Of a DNA stretch of 64,000 nucleotides, positions 42,829-49,875 are shown piece by piece (the first letter of the stretch is position 1; each line of letters begins with the position of its first letter). Source of the DNA: an uncultured Christensenella sp. (GTDB taxonomy: Bacteria > Bacillota > Clostridia > Christensenellales > Pumilibacteraceae); the NCBI GenBank assembly GCA_910577945.1, contig CAJTNI010000006.1, forward strand, positions 1 to 64,000, in the 5' to 3' direction. A model generated the notes under the pieces. That model was given only the letters and a program-made list of their open reading frames with translations. It was not told where the DNA came from and did no database searches. The translations under genes were made by a program, and so were the position numbers.

Positions 42829-43449
42829 TTAATTCTTGAACGGCATGCCGAGCTTTGTCAGCAGTAATTTGGCTTCCTCGTCGGTCTCGGCGGTCGTTAC
42901 CACGTCCACGTCGAACCCGCGGATTTTCTCGATGAGCTCGTACGAAATTTCGGGGAATATCGTCTGGTCCTTAATGCCGAGCGCGTAGTTGCCGCGTCCG
43001 TCGAACGACTTGCCCGATATGCCGCGGAAATCGCGTACGCGCGGAAGCGCTATCGACACCAGCCTGTCCAAAAACTCGTACGCCGCCTCGCCGCGAAGCG
43101 TAACCTTAATCGCGATGGATTGACCTTCGCGCAGCTTGAAGTTACTTACCGACTTTTTGGCTTTGACAAGCACGCTCTTCTGTCCCGCTATCGCCTCCAA
43201 CTCCGCCTGAGCAAGCTGAATGCTCTTGGAATTGTCCTTGATATCGCCCAAACGCATGTTGAGCACTATCTTGACGATTTTGGGAACTTGGTTTACGTTC
43301 TTGTATCCGCGCTCGGTCATGAGCTGCGGAATAATCTCCGATTTATAGCGTTTACGGAGACGATACCGCTCCGGATTACTCGATTTTTCGGGACGGCCCG
43401 TAGCCGTTTCTTTTGCCTTGTCCTTGGTTTTGGTCGCTTTATCTGCCAT
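42829..43449 (-). CDS. rplE: Ribosomal protein L5
   Basis: L5 binds 5S rRNA and contacts the P-site tRNA. The core is clear: PKIVKIVLNMRLGDIKDNS, KSVSNFKLREGQSIAIKVT, RDFRGISGKSFDGRGNYALG and the ending TDEEAKLLLTKLGMPFK. At 206 residues it is about 25 longer than normal because of a charged Lys/Glu/Thr-rich N-terminal tail, which has no counterpart in E. coli L5. It starts 5 bases after rplX. Confidence 0.97.
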   Translation of the reverse strand: MADKATKTKDKAKETATGRPEKSSNPERYRLRKRYKSEIIPQLMTERGYKNVNQVPKIVKIVLNMRLGDIKDNSKSIQLAQAELEAIAGQKSVLVKAKKSVSNFKLREGQSIAIKVTLRGEAAYEFLDRLVSIALPRVRDFRGISGKSFDGRGNYALGIKDQTIFPEISYELIEKIRGFDVDVVTTAETDEEAKLLLTKLGMPFKN

Positions 43450-43454
43450 TACCG

Positions 43455-44024
43455 TTACTCCTTACTTGTTTTACCGTCCGCATCCTCGGCGACGGGAACT
43501 TCTTTCTTTGCCGCGGGCTTTTTAGCTGCGGTTTTCGCCGCGGGCTTCTTTGCGGCGGGCTTTTTGGCAGGCTCGGCGGTTTCCGCCGCAGGCGCGTCTG
43601 CCGTCTCGGTCGCGGCAGTCTCTACCGCCTCGTCCGCGGGCTTATCCGCCTTTTTCTTGGGCTTCTTGTCAGCCTTGTCCGACTTCTTTTTCTTGTCGGC
43701 TTTGAGCGTGGCGTCGAGGCTCGCGCCGCACTTGGCGCAAATTCGGGCGTTTTTGCCGTCGATTTCCTGATGCCGCACCCTTACGCTCTTGCCGCAGGAC
43801 GGGCAAACTATCTGCACGTTGCTGACGTCGAGCGGAGCTTCGACCTTTTTCTTGCCGCCCTGCTCGGTCGCCGAGCGCGGCTTGATATGATGCGTAGCGA
43901 TATTAACGCCCTCGACCAAAACCTTGGAGGTTCTGGGGTCGGTCGCCAAGACCTTGCCGGTCTTGCCCTTGTCCTTGCCGGTCAAGACTTTTACGTTATC
44001 GCCCTTTCTGACGTTGAGATTCAT
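43455..44024 (-). CDS. rplX: Ribosomal protein L24 with zinc-ribbon-like segment and long lysine/alanine-rich tail
   Basis: Residues 1 to about 105 are a normal L24, an assembly initiator protein of the 50S with the KOW motif KGDNVKVLTGKDKGKTGKV and a CPSCGK...CAKCGA pair (Cys74, Cys77, Cys96, Cys99) seen in some Firmicutes. After that comes a tail of about 80 residues of Lys, Ala, Pro, Asp and Glu with repeats of AAKKPAAK type, resembling histone H1-like tails. Typical L24 is 100-115 residues, so this one is nearly doubled. No stop or shift is seen, and the next gene rplE starts 5 bases after, so the tail is genuine. Confidence 0.95.
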   Translation of the reverse strand: MNLNVRKGDNVKVLTGKDKGKTGKVLATDPRTSKVLVEGVNIATHHIKPRSATEQGGKKKVEAPLDVSNVQIVCPSCGKSVRVRHQEIDGKNARICAKCGASLDATLKADKKKKSDKADKKPKKKADKPADEAVETAATETADAPAAETAEPAKKPAAKKPAAKTAAKKPAAKKEVPVAEDADGKTSKE

Positions 44025-44039
44025 TTACCGTTCCTCCGA

Positions 44040-44408
44040 TTAAAGAACTTCGGGAGCCAAAGATATAATCTTTGTGAAGTCGCGGTCGCGCAATTCGCGC
44101 GCTATCGGTCCGAAGATACGAGTGCCGCGCGGCTGCTTTTGATTGTCGATAATTACTGCGGCGTTATCGTCGAAACGGATATGCGACCCGTCGGGACGGT
44201 TTACGCCTTGATGCGTGCGTACGATAACGGCTTTGACAACGTCGCCTTTCTTGACAGTGCCGCCCGGCTGCGCGGATTTGACCGACGCCGTAATGATATC
44301 GCCGATATTGCCGCTTTTACGGAGCGAACCGCCCATAACCTGTATACACATTAATTCTTTCGCGCCGGTGTTGTCGGCGACTTTCAGATACGATTGAGGT
44401 TGTATCAT
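44040..44408 (-). CDS. rplN: Ribosomal protein L14
   Basis: The 122-residue protein of the subunit interface begins MIQPQSYLKVADNTGAKELM and has the conserved GDIITASVKSAQPGG, VIVRTHQGVNRPDGSHIRFD and GTRIFGPIARELRD. It lies between rpsQ and rplX. Confidence 0.98.
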   Translation of the reverse strand: MIQPQSYLKVADNTGAKELMCIQVMGGSLRKSGNIGDIITASVKSAQPGGTVKKGDVVKAVIVRTHQGVNRPDGSHIRFDDNAAVIIDNQKQPRGTRIFGPIARELRDRDFTKIISLAPEVL

Positions 44409-44449
44409 AATTTACTCCTTGCCGCGCGGGAGAAAGCCGCGCACGTACG

Positions 44450-44713
44450 TTATTTTGCTTTTTCGACGATGCGATTTACGCGCCAGCACTTGTCTGCGGA
44501 CAGCGGACGGGTTTCGATAATCTCCACTCTGTCGCCTACGCCGCACTCGTTGTTCTCGTCGTGCGCTTTGATGCGCTTTTTGCGCGTGACCGTCTTTTTA
44601 TAAAGTGGATGCTTGTACTTTTCCACAACCGAGACGACCACGGTCTTGTTCATTTTATCGGATACGACCACGCCCTCGCGCGTTTTTCTGTCGTTGCGCT
44701 CGATAGCTTCCAT
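44450..44713 (-). CDS. rpsQ: Ribosomal protein S17
   Basis: The 87-residue OB-fold protein binds 16S rRNA. Signatures: KTREGVVVSDKMNKTVVVSV, KYKHPLYKKTVTRKKRIKAH and GDRVEIIETRPLSADKCWRV. Its ATG shares bases with the rpmC stop. Confidence 0.97.
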   Translation of the reverse strand: MEAIERNDRKTREGVVVSDKMNKTVVVSVVEKYKHPLYKKTVTRKKRIKAHDENNECGVGDRVEIIETRPLSADKCWRVNRIVEKAK

Positions 44714-44922
44714 TACTTAGCCTCCTTGCCCGAACGCAGTTCGCGCTCTCTTATAACCGTTTTTACGCGCGCGATGTCGCGGCGTACGTTCTGAATCTGC
44801 ATGGGGTTTGCGAGCTGACCCGTCGCGTGGGAAAAACGCAGGTTGAAAAGCTCGGTGGTGAGCGCCGCAAGCTTTTGCTGCAATTCCTCGTCTCTTAATT
44901 CGTGAACCTTCTCTTTCATCAT
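44713..44922 (-). CDS. rpmC: Ribosomal protein L29
   Basis: The 69-residue helical hairpin protein lies near the exit tunnel and binds targeting factors. ELRDEELQQKLAALTTELFN and LRFSHATGQLANPMQIQNVR are the family core. Two adjacent ATGs (44922 and 44919) follow GGAGG at 4 and 7 bases; the second has the better spacing. The first forms TGATG with the rplP stop. Confidence 0.96.
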   Translation of the reverse strand: MMKEKVHELRDEELQQKLAALTTELFNLRFSHATGQLANPMQIQNVRRDIARVKTVIRERELRSGKEAK

Positions 44923-45377
44923 CAGACCTCCTCGTTATCGGTCTCGGTTTGAGCCGCGGCAGGCGCAACTTCCTCGCGCTTGGCGATTTTGCAGCGCACG
45001 GGCAGCTTGTACGACGCAAGCCTGAGCGCCTCTCTCGCGACAACCTCGTTCACGCCCGCCATCTCGAACATGACCGTGCCGGGCTTGACGACGGCAGCCC
45101 AATATTCGGGCGCGCCCTTACCGCTACCCATTCGGGTATCCGCGGGTTTTTTGGAATACGGCTTGTGCGGGAATATGCAAATCCAAACCTTACCGCCGCG
45201 CTTGGTGTAACGCGTCATCGCGACACGCGCCGCCTCTATCTGGTTGGAAGTAATTCTGCCGGGGTCTTCGCTGACAAGCGCGAACTCGCCGTAAGCAATC
45301 GTATTGCCGCGAGTCGCCTTGCCCTTCATTCTGCCGCGCTGTACTCTGCGGTGTTTGACTTTATTGGGACTAAGCAT
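44922..45377 (-). CDS. rplP: Ribosomal protein L16
   Basis: L16 organises the A-site tRNA region of the 50S. The 151-residue protein has MLSPNKVKHRRVQRGRMKGK, the R-rich middle with ALVSEDPGRITSNQIEAARV and GSGKGAPEYWAAVVKPGTVM. It runs 8 bases into the rpsC gene at its start. The C-terminus is slightly longer, with an acidic tail, than the typical 137-145. Confidence 0.98.
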   Translation of the reverse strand: MLSPNKVKHRRVQRGRMKGKATRGNTIAYGEFALVSEDPGRITSNQIEAARVAMTRYTKRGGKVWICIFPHKPYSKKPADTRMGSGKGAPEYWAAVVKPGTVMFEMAGVNEVVAREALRLASYKLPVRCKIAKREEVAPAAAQTETDNEEV

Positions 45378-46053
45378 TTTCGCCCTCCTTGAAATCGGCG
45401 GTCTGCGCTGCCTTGGGCGCTGCGCCGAGAACGTCGCCTTTGTAAATCCACACCTTTACGCCGAGAACGCCGAACGTAGTTTGCGCAATGCAGAACCCGT
45501 AGTCGATATCCGCGCGGAGCGTTTGCAGGGGGATAGACCCTTCCTGATAATGCTCGGCACGCGCGATTTCCGCGCCGTCGAGACGGCCGCCGACCATGAC
45601 CTTAACGCCCTTCGCGCCCGCGTGCATCGCCTTGGACATCGCCTGCTTCATGGTGCGACGGAAGAACGCGCGCTTTTCGAGCTGCGCCGCAATGCTCTCC
45701 GCGAGCAATTTCGCGTTGAGGTCGGGGTGCTTAACCTCGATAATGTTGACGTATATTTTTTTGCCGCCTACAAGCTTTTCGAGATTCTTTTTGAGCTCGT
45801 CGACGCCGACGTGCTTTTGCCCGATAATCTTGCCGGGGAACTGCGTGTGAATGGATATTTGCACTTTACCCTGCGGACGCTCGATAACGACCTTGGAAAT
45901 GCCGCAGGATTTGTATTTCGTCTCTATATGCTGACGGATTTTGTGGTCCTCGATAAGGAACGCCGAAAACTCCTGCTTGCCCGCGTACCATTGCGAATTC
46001 CACTTTTCGATAACGCCGACGCGCAAACCGTGGGGATTGACTTTCTGACCCAT
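45370..46053 (-). CDS. rpsC: Ribosomal protein S3
   Basis: S3 lies at the mRNA entry channel. The 227-residue product starts GQKVNPHGLRVGVIEKWNSQ, has the KH domain with VVIERPQGKVQISIHTQFPG and GKIIGQKHVGVDELKKNLEK, and the C-domain GVKVMVGGRLDGAEIARAEH. It overlaps rplP by 8 bases. Confidence 0.98.
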   Translation of the reverse strand: MGQKVNPHGLRVGVIEKWNSQWYAGKQEFSAFLIEDHKIRQHIETKYKSCGISKVVIERPQGKVQISIHTQFPGKIIGQKHVGVDELKKNLEKLVGGKKIYVNIIEVKHPDLNAKLLAESIAAQLEKRAFFRRTMKQAMSKAMHAGAKGVKVMVGGRLDGAEIARAEHYQEGSIPLQTLRADIDYGFCIAQTTFGVLGVKVWIYKGDVLGAAPKAAQTADFKEGENA

Positions 46054-46055
46054 GA

Positions 46056-46448
46056 TTAGTTGCCCTCCTTGGTGTCGAGAATAACGGTGATGTGGCTGGA
46101 ACGCTTCAAAATGTGATGCGCTCTGCCCTTGCTGACCGGCTGGTAGCGTTTGAGCGTCGGTCCGATATCCGCGTACGCCTCGGCAACGAACAAGTCGTCG
46201 ACCGAAATGCCCTGATTGTGCTCGGCGTTAGCCGCGGCGGAGTTGAGAACCTTGAATATCGCTTCGCTCGCCGCCTTGGGCGTGGCTTGCAGTATCGCCA
46301 TCGCCTCCGCAACGCTTCTGCCGCGGATAAGCGCGAGAACCACGCGCACCTTGTCGGGCGCGATGCGAACGTATTTTGCGGTAGCGTGCGGGCGCTTTTC
46401 GCGCATCGCTTCCACTCTTTCCGCTTTTTCTTTCATTCTTTTAGCCAT
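46056..46448 (-). CDS. rplV: Ribosomal protein L22
   Basis: L22 reaches into the peptide exit tunnel. The 130-residue sequence has AKYVRIAPDKVRVVLALIRG, KVLNSAAANAEHNQGISVDD and the hairpin region ADIGPTLKRYQPVSKGRAHH. A charged N-terminal tail of about 15 residues precedes the core. It starts 11 bases after rpsS. Confidence 0.97.
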   Translation of the reverse strand: MAKRMKEKAERVEAMREKRPHATAKYVRIAPDKVRVVLALIRGRSVAEAMAILQATPKAASEAIFKVLNSAAANAEHNQGISVDDLFVAEAYADIGPTLKRYQPVSKGRAHHILKRSSHITVILDTKEGN

Positions 46449-46459
46449 ACCGCTCTCCT

Positions 46460-46738
46460 TTATTTACCCTTCGTCGTCTTTTCGCCGGCATGACCGAGGA
46501 ACGTGCGCGTGGGGGCAAACTCGCCCAGCTTATGTCCGACCATGTCGGTCGTCACGTATACGGGCACGAACTTTTTGCCGTTGTGCACGGCGAAAGTCAA
46601 ACCGATAAACTCGGGGAATATGGTCGAGGCGCGCGACCAAGTTTTAATCGGACGCTTGTCCGAGCTCTGCGCCATCGCCTCGGCTTTTTTCATAAGCTTG
46701 GCGTCTACAAAGTAACCTTTTTTAGTGGACCTAGACAT
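46460..46738 (-). CDS. rpsS: Ribosomal protein S19
   Basis: The 92-residue protein of the 30S head begins MSRSTKKGYFVDAKLMKKAE and has IKTWSRASTIFPEFIGLTFA and the ending LGEFAPTRTFLGHAGEKTTK. It follows rplB by 12 bases. Confidence 0.98.
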   Translation of the reverse strand: MSRSTKKGYFVDAKLMKKAEAMAQSSDKRPIKTWSRASTIFPEFIGLTFAVHNGKKFVPVYVTTDMVGHKLGEFAPTRTFLGHAGEKTTKGK

Positions 46739-46750
46739 TTTCTATGCTCC

Positions 46751-47578
46751 TTAATTTATGCGCTTGACAATAAACTTGTCGGATGCCTTGTGCTTGGCTC
46801 TCGTCTTTTTGCCGAGCGTCGGCTTGCCCCAAGGCGATACGGGGCTGGGTCTGCCTATCGGGCTCTTTCCTTCGCCGCCTCCGTGAGGGTGGTCGCAAGG
46901 GTTCATGACCACGCCGCGCACCGTCGGCTTGACGCCCATATGGCGTTTTCTGCCCGCCTTGCCCAAGGACACAAGCTCGTGGTCGAGGTTTCCGACCTGA
47001 CCCACCGTCGCCTTGCAGCGTTGGAGCACCATGCGCATTTCGCCCGAGGGGAGACGCAGCGTAGCGTACTTGCCCTCTTTCGCCATAAGCTGAGCCGCCG
47101 CGCCCGCCGTTCTTGCGAGCTGGCCGCCTCTGCCGGGCAGCATTTCGATATTGTGCACAAGCGTACCGACGGGAATGTTGGCAAGCGGCAAGCAGTTGCC
47201 CGCTTTGATATCCGCCGTCTCGCCCGACAGCACCGTGTCGCCCTTTTGCAGCCCGAGCGGCGCGAGAATGTACCGCTTTTCGCCGTCCGCATAGTTAAGG
47301 AGCGCTATGAACGCCGTGCGGTTGGGGTCGTACTCGACGGTCGCGACCTTGGCGGGAATGCCGTCCTTGTCGCGCTTGAAGTCGATAATGCGGTATTTTT
47401 GACGATTGCCGCCGCCGATATGCCTTACGGTGATTTTGCCGGTGAAGTTGCGGCCTCCGTGACGGCTTTGCTCCTTCAAAAGCGGCTTGTACGGCTTGTC
47501 GCCCGTGAGTTCGGGCGCGGCGACCGTGGTTTTAAACCGCGTGCCCGGCGTAATGGGTTTATATCTCTTAATAGCCAT
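46751..47578 (-). CDS. rplB: Ribosomal protein L2
   Basis: L2 is needed for subunit joining and peptidyl transfer. The 275-residue sequence has IKRYKPITPGTRFKTTVAAP at the start, the core with GGGNRQKYRIIDFKRDKDG, and the C-terminal MNPCDHPHGGGEGKSPIGRP, which contains the conserved active-site His. It follows rplW by 12 bases. Confidence 0.98.
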   Translation of the reverse strand: MAIKRYKPITPGTRFKTTVAAPELTGDKPYKPLLKEQSRHGGRNFTGKITVRHIGGGNRQKYRIIDFKRDKDGIPAKVATVEYDPNRTAFIALLNYADGEKRYILAPLGLQKGDTVLSGETADIKAGNCLPLANIPVGTLVHNIEMLPGRGGQLARTAGAAAQLMAKEGKYATLRLPSGEMRMVLQRCKATVGQVGNLDHELVSLGKAGRKRHMGVKPTVRGVVMNPCDHPHGGGEGKSPIGRPSPVSPWGKPTLGKKTRAKHKASDKFIVKRIN

Positions 47579-47590
47579 TGGTTATCTCCT

Positions 47591-47881
47591 TTACGACAGC
47601 GTCTCGAAGAACGGAATCGCCTTCGACGCGTCGGTGAGCTTGACGTACGCTTTCTTTCCCTTGGAGGTGTAGCCCTGCGTACGACCCTGTCTTTTGAGCT
47701 TGCCGCGAACGTTGACGACGTTCACCGATTCGACTTGAACGCCGAACACCGACTCGACCGCCGCCTTAACCTGCTTTTTGTCGGCGCGTACGTCTACCAT
47801 AAAGACGTAACGCTTGGCGACTATGCCGTCGTTGGATTTTTCGGTAAGCACGGGACGTATAATAATCTGTTCAGCCGTCAT
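47591..47881 (-). CDS. rplW: Ribosomal protein L23
   Basis: The 96-residue protein docks trigger factor and SRP at the tunnel exit. The core IIRPVLTEKSNDGIVAKRYV, KKQVKAAVESVFGVQVESVN and RGKLKRQGRTQGYTSKGKKA is complete. Its start shares a base with the rplD stop. Confidence 0.97.
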   Translation of the reverse strand: MTAEQIIIRPVLTEKSNDGIVAKRYVFMVDVRADKKQVKAAVESVFGVQVESVNVVNVRGKLKRQGRTQGYTSKGKKAYVKLTDASKAIPFFETLS

Positions 47882-48522
47882 TATTGCGCTGCGACCTCCT
47901 TTGCCGTGTATTTGCGCTCAATCGCCCTGATTGCGTCCACCGTCACGAGCATGACCGTGTTGGCGACGATATCGTAAACGCCGAGCTGCTCGCAAGCCGC
48001 CGTGCGCACGTTTTGAATGTTGCGCGACGCGCGGAGCGCGTTGTCGCTGCCCTCGGGCAACACCAACAGCACGCGGCTGTTTATTTTGAGCGCGTCGAGC
48101 ACCGCGACCATGTTCTTGGTTTTGGGCTCGATATCGAGTTTATCTACTATAATAAGGCTGCCGTCGGCGACCTTTGCGGAAAGCGCGCTCGTAATCGCGT
48201 TGATGCGGACGAGCTTGTTTACCTTTTTGCGGAACGAACGGGGCTTCGGCGCGAAAACCACTCCGCCGCCCTTCCATTGCGGCGCGCGGATAGAGCCTTG
48301 GCGGGCGTGACCCGTGCCCTTCTGTCTCCACGGCTTTTTGCCGCCGCCGCGTACCTCGGTGCGCGTGAGCGTGCTCTTGGTGCCCTGGCGGGCGTTGGCC
48401 ATTTGCGCCACCACCGCTTGGTGAATAACGGCCTCGTTGTATTCGACGCCGAATACGCTTTCGTCAAGCTCCATCGTGCCCGCGGAGCTGCCGTCTTGCT
48501 TGAATATCTTGATTGTAGGCAT
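47881..48522 (-). CDS. rplD: Ribosomal protein L4
   Basis: L4 binds 23S rRNA and, in E. coli, represses the S10 operon by attenuation. The 213-residue product has KIFKQDGSSAGTMELDESVF, the long loop GGGKKPWRQKGTGHARQGSI reaching the tunnel, and the ending DAIRAIERKYTAKEV. GGAG precedes the ATG. Confidence 0.98.
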   Translation of the reverse strand: MPTIKIFKQDGSSAGTMELDESVFGVEYNEAVIHQAVVAQMANARQGTKSTLTRTEVRGGGKKPWRQKGTGHARQGSIRAPQWKGGGVVFAPKPRSFRKKVNKLVRINAITSALSAKVADGSLIIVDKLDIEPKTKNMVAVLDALKINSRVLLVLPEGSDNALRASRNIQNVRTAACEQLGVYDIVANTVMLVTVDAIRAIERKYTAKEVAAQ

Positions 48523-48533
48523 TGCTTTCTCCT

Positions 48534-49163
48534 TTACTTAACGGTCTCGCGTACGGTTACCAAACCGCCCTTCGGACCGGGGACTGCGCCGCGAATAAGC
48601 AGCACGCCGCGCGCCTTGTCCACCTTGACGACCTTCAAGTTCTGTATGGTCACGCGCTCGTGTCCGTACTGACCCGCCATTTTGAGGTTCTTTATTCTGC
48701 GCGAAGGATTGGAGTTCGCGCCCGTAGAACCGACCTCGCGGTGCACGGGACCCGTGCCGTGGGTCATTTTCAGGCGGTGGTGATTCCAACGCTTGATAAC
48801 GCCGGTAAAGCCTCTGCCCTTGGTCACGCCGGAGACGTCAACCATGTCCCCGTCCGAGAACATCGAACAGTCGATTACGCGGCCGACCTCGTAGCTATCC
48901 GCGTCCTCGTAACGGAACTCGCGGAGATAGCGTGCGGGCGCGGCGCTCGCCTTTTTGAACAGCCCGAGCTTGGGGTTGTTGAGCTTGCTTTCCTTAACCT
49001 CGTCGTACGCGCAAACGACCGCGCTGTAACCGTTGCGGTCAACGGTGCGCTTGTCCACCACCGTCATAGGTCCGCAAAGCACGACCGTGACGGGAACGGC
49101 GGCGTCGTTTTCGTCGAAAACCTGCGTCATTCCGACTTTTTTACCCAATATTGCTTTCTTCAT
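48534..49163 (-). CDS. rplC: Ribosomal protein L3
   Basis: The 209-residue L3 sits near the peptidyl transferase centre. MKKAILGKKVGMTQVFDEND at the start, the W-loop VSGVTKGRGFTGVIKRWNHH and RKMAGQYGHERVT-like rRNA contacts are present. The ATG at 49163 is preferred to 49172, because GAGG abuts the earlier ATG but lies 9 bases before this one. It follows rpsJ by 14 bases. Confidence 0.97.
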   Translation of the reverse strand: MKKAILGKKVGMTQVFDENDAAVPVTVVLCGPMTVVDKRTVDRNGYSAVVCAYDEVKESKLNNPKLGLFKKASAAPARYLREFRYEDADSYEVGRVIDCSMFSDGDMVDVSGVTKGRGFTGVIKRWNHHRLKMTHGTGPVHREVGSTGANSNPSRRIKNLKMAGQYGHERVTIQNLKVVKVDKARGVLLIRGAVPGPKGGLVTVRETVK

Positions 49164-49177
49164 GGTAACCATCCTCG

Positions 49178-49486
49178 TTACAGCTTAATCTTGATGTCTA
49201 CGCCGGCGGGCAGGTCCAATCTCATAAGAGAGTCGACCGTCTTGCCCGAGGGGCTGTAAATGTCGATAATACGCGAATAAGTGCGCAGCTCGAATTGCTC
49301 CCTGCTGTCTTTGTGCTTGTGCACGGAACGCAAAATCGTAACCACTTCCTTGCGCGTAGGCAGAGGAATAGGTCCGCAAACCTTAGAACCCGTCTGTTTG
49401 GCAGCGTCGACTATTCTCTGTGCCGACGAGTCGACGAGGTCGTGGTCGTAAGCGCGGAGCTTAATTCTGATTTTCTGGCTGGACAT
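49178..49486 (-). CDS. rpsJ: Ribosomal protein S10
   Basis: The 102-residue S10, the first gene of the superoperon, starts MSSQKIRIKLRAYDHDLVDS and has GPIPLPTRKEVVTILRSVHK and the loop LRTYSRIIDIYSPSGKTVDS. The ATG at 49486 is chosen because AGGAGA lies 6 bases before it and the core starts there; the open frame upstream is leader. Confidence 0.98.
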   Translation of the reverse strand: MSSQKIRIKLRAYDHDLVDSSAQRIVDAAKQTGSKVCGPIPLPTRKEVVTILRSVHKHKDSREQFELRTYSRIIDIYSPSGKTVDSLMRLDLPAGVDIKIKL

Positions 49487-49630
49487 ATGTTTCTCCTTGT
49501 ATACCCTCGCGATACGCACCACAATATATTGCGTTGCTTTCACGCGCTCGGGCGTGCCGTTTTTTGCGATTTTTAAGGGGGCTTTGACGCCCCGATTTTT
49601 CTCACGAAAATACCACACTTAAAAACGTGC
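49487..49630 (-). promoter_or_regulatory. Leader of the ribosomal superoperon
   Basis: About 145 untranslated bases separate the predicted start from rpsJ. On the minus strand a GGGG-CGTCAAA-GCCCC hairpin is followed by CTTAAAAATC, which might act as a weak terminator or as a binding site for a ribosomal protein in autoregulation. No match to the E. coli S10 leader is evident. Confidence 0.45.
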
Positions 49631-49636
49631 TTTATT

Positions 49637-49665
49637 ATTATAAAGGAACAAATCGGCTTTGTCAA
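49637..49665 (-). promoter_or_regulatory. Consensus sigma-A promoter of the ribosomal superoperon
   Basis: On the minus strand TTGACA (49665-49660) and TATAAT (49642-49637) are exactly 17 bases apart: a perfect match to consensus, as expected for the most highly expressed operon in the window. Confidence 0.92.
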
Positions 49666-49781
49666 ACGTTTTTCGGCGGTTTTACGAAAAATTTTGCCGC
49701 TTATTCCGCCGCCGCCGACTGCACGCGTATACGCTCTCTATCCTTATTATATATAATATAAGCGCACGCGCAATTTTGCCG

Positions 49782-49810
49782 TTGACTTGTCGGCGCGACT
49801 GTGGTACAAT
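49782..49810 (+). promoter_or_regulatory. Sigma-A promoter of the zinc-ribbon protein gene
   Basis: TTGACT (49782-49787) and TACAAT (49805-49810) are 17 bases apart. The start near 49817 excludes an in-frame upstream start at 49801 and supports the ATG at 49876. Confidence 0.78.
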
Positions 49811-49875
49811 TCAAACGACGGCGGCGCGCGGCGCGCGCACGGCGATACTATACTCTATCGAAAACGGCGGCAAGC

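Noticed and set aside
33312..49259. Long plus-strand frames opposite the ribosomal genes, up to 495 residues
   Set aside because: They are antisense shadows of GC-rich, codon-biased genes with Arg/His/Ala-rich nonsense translations.
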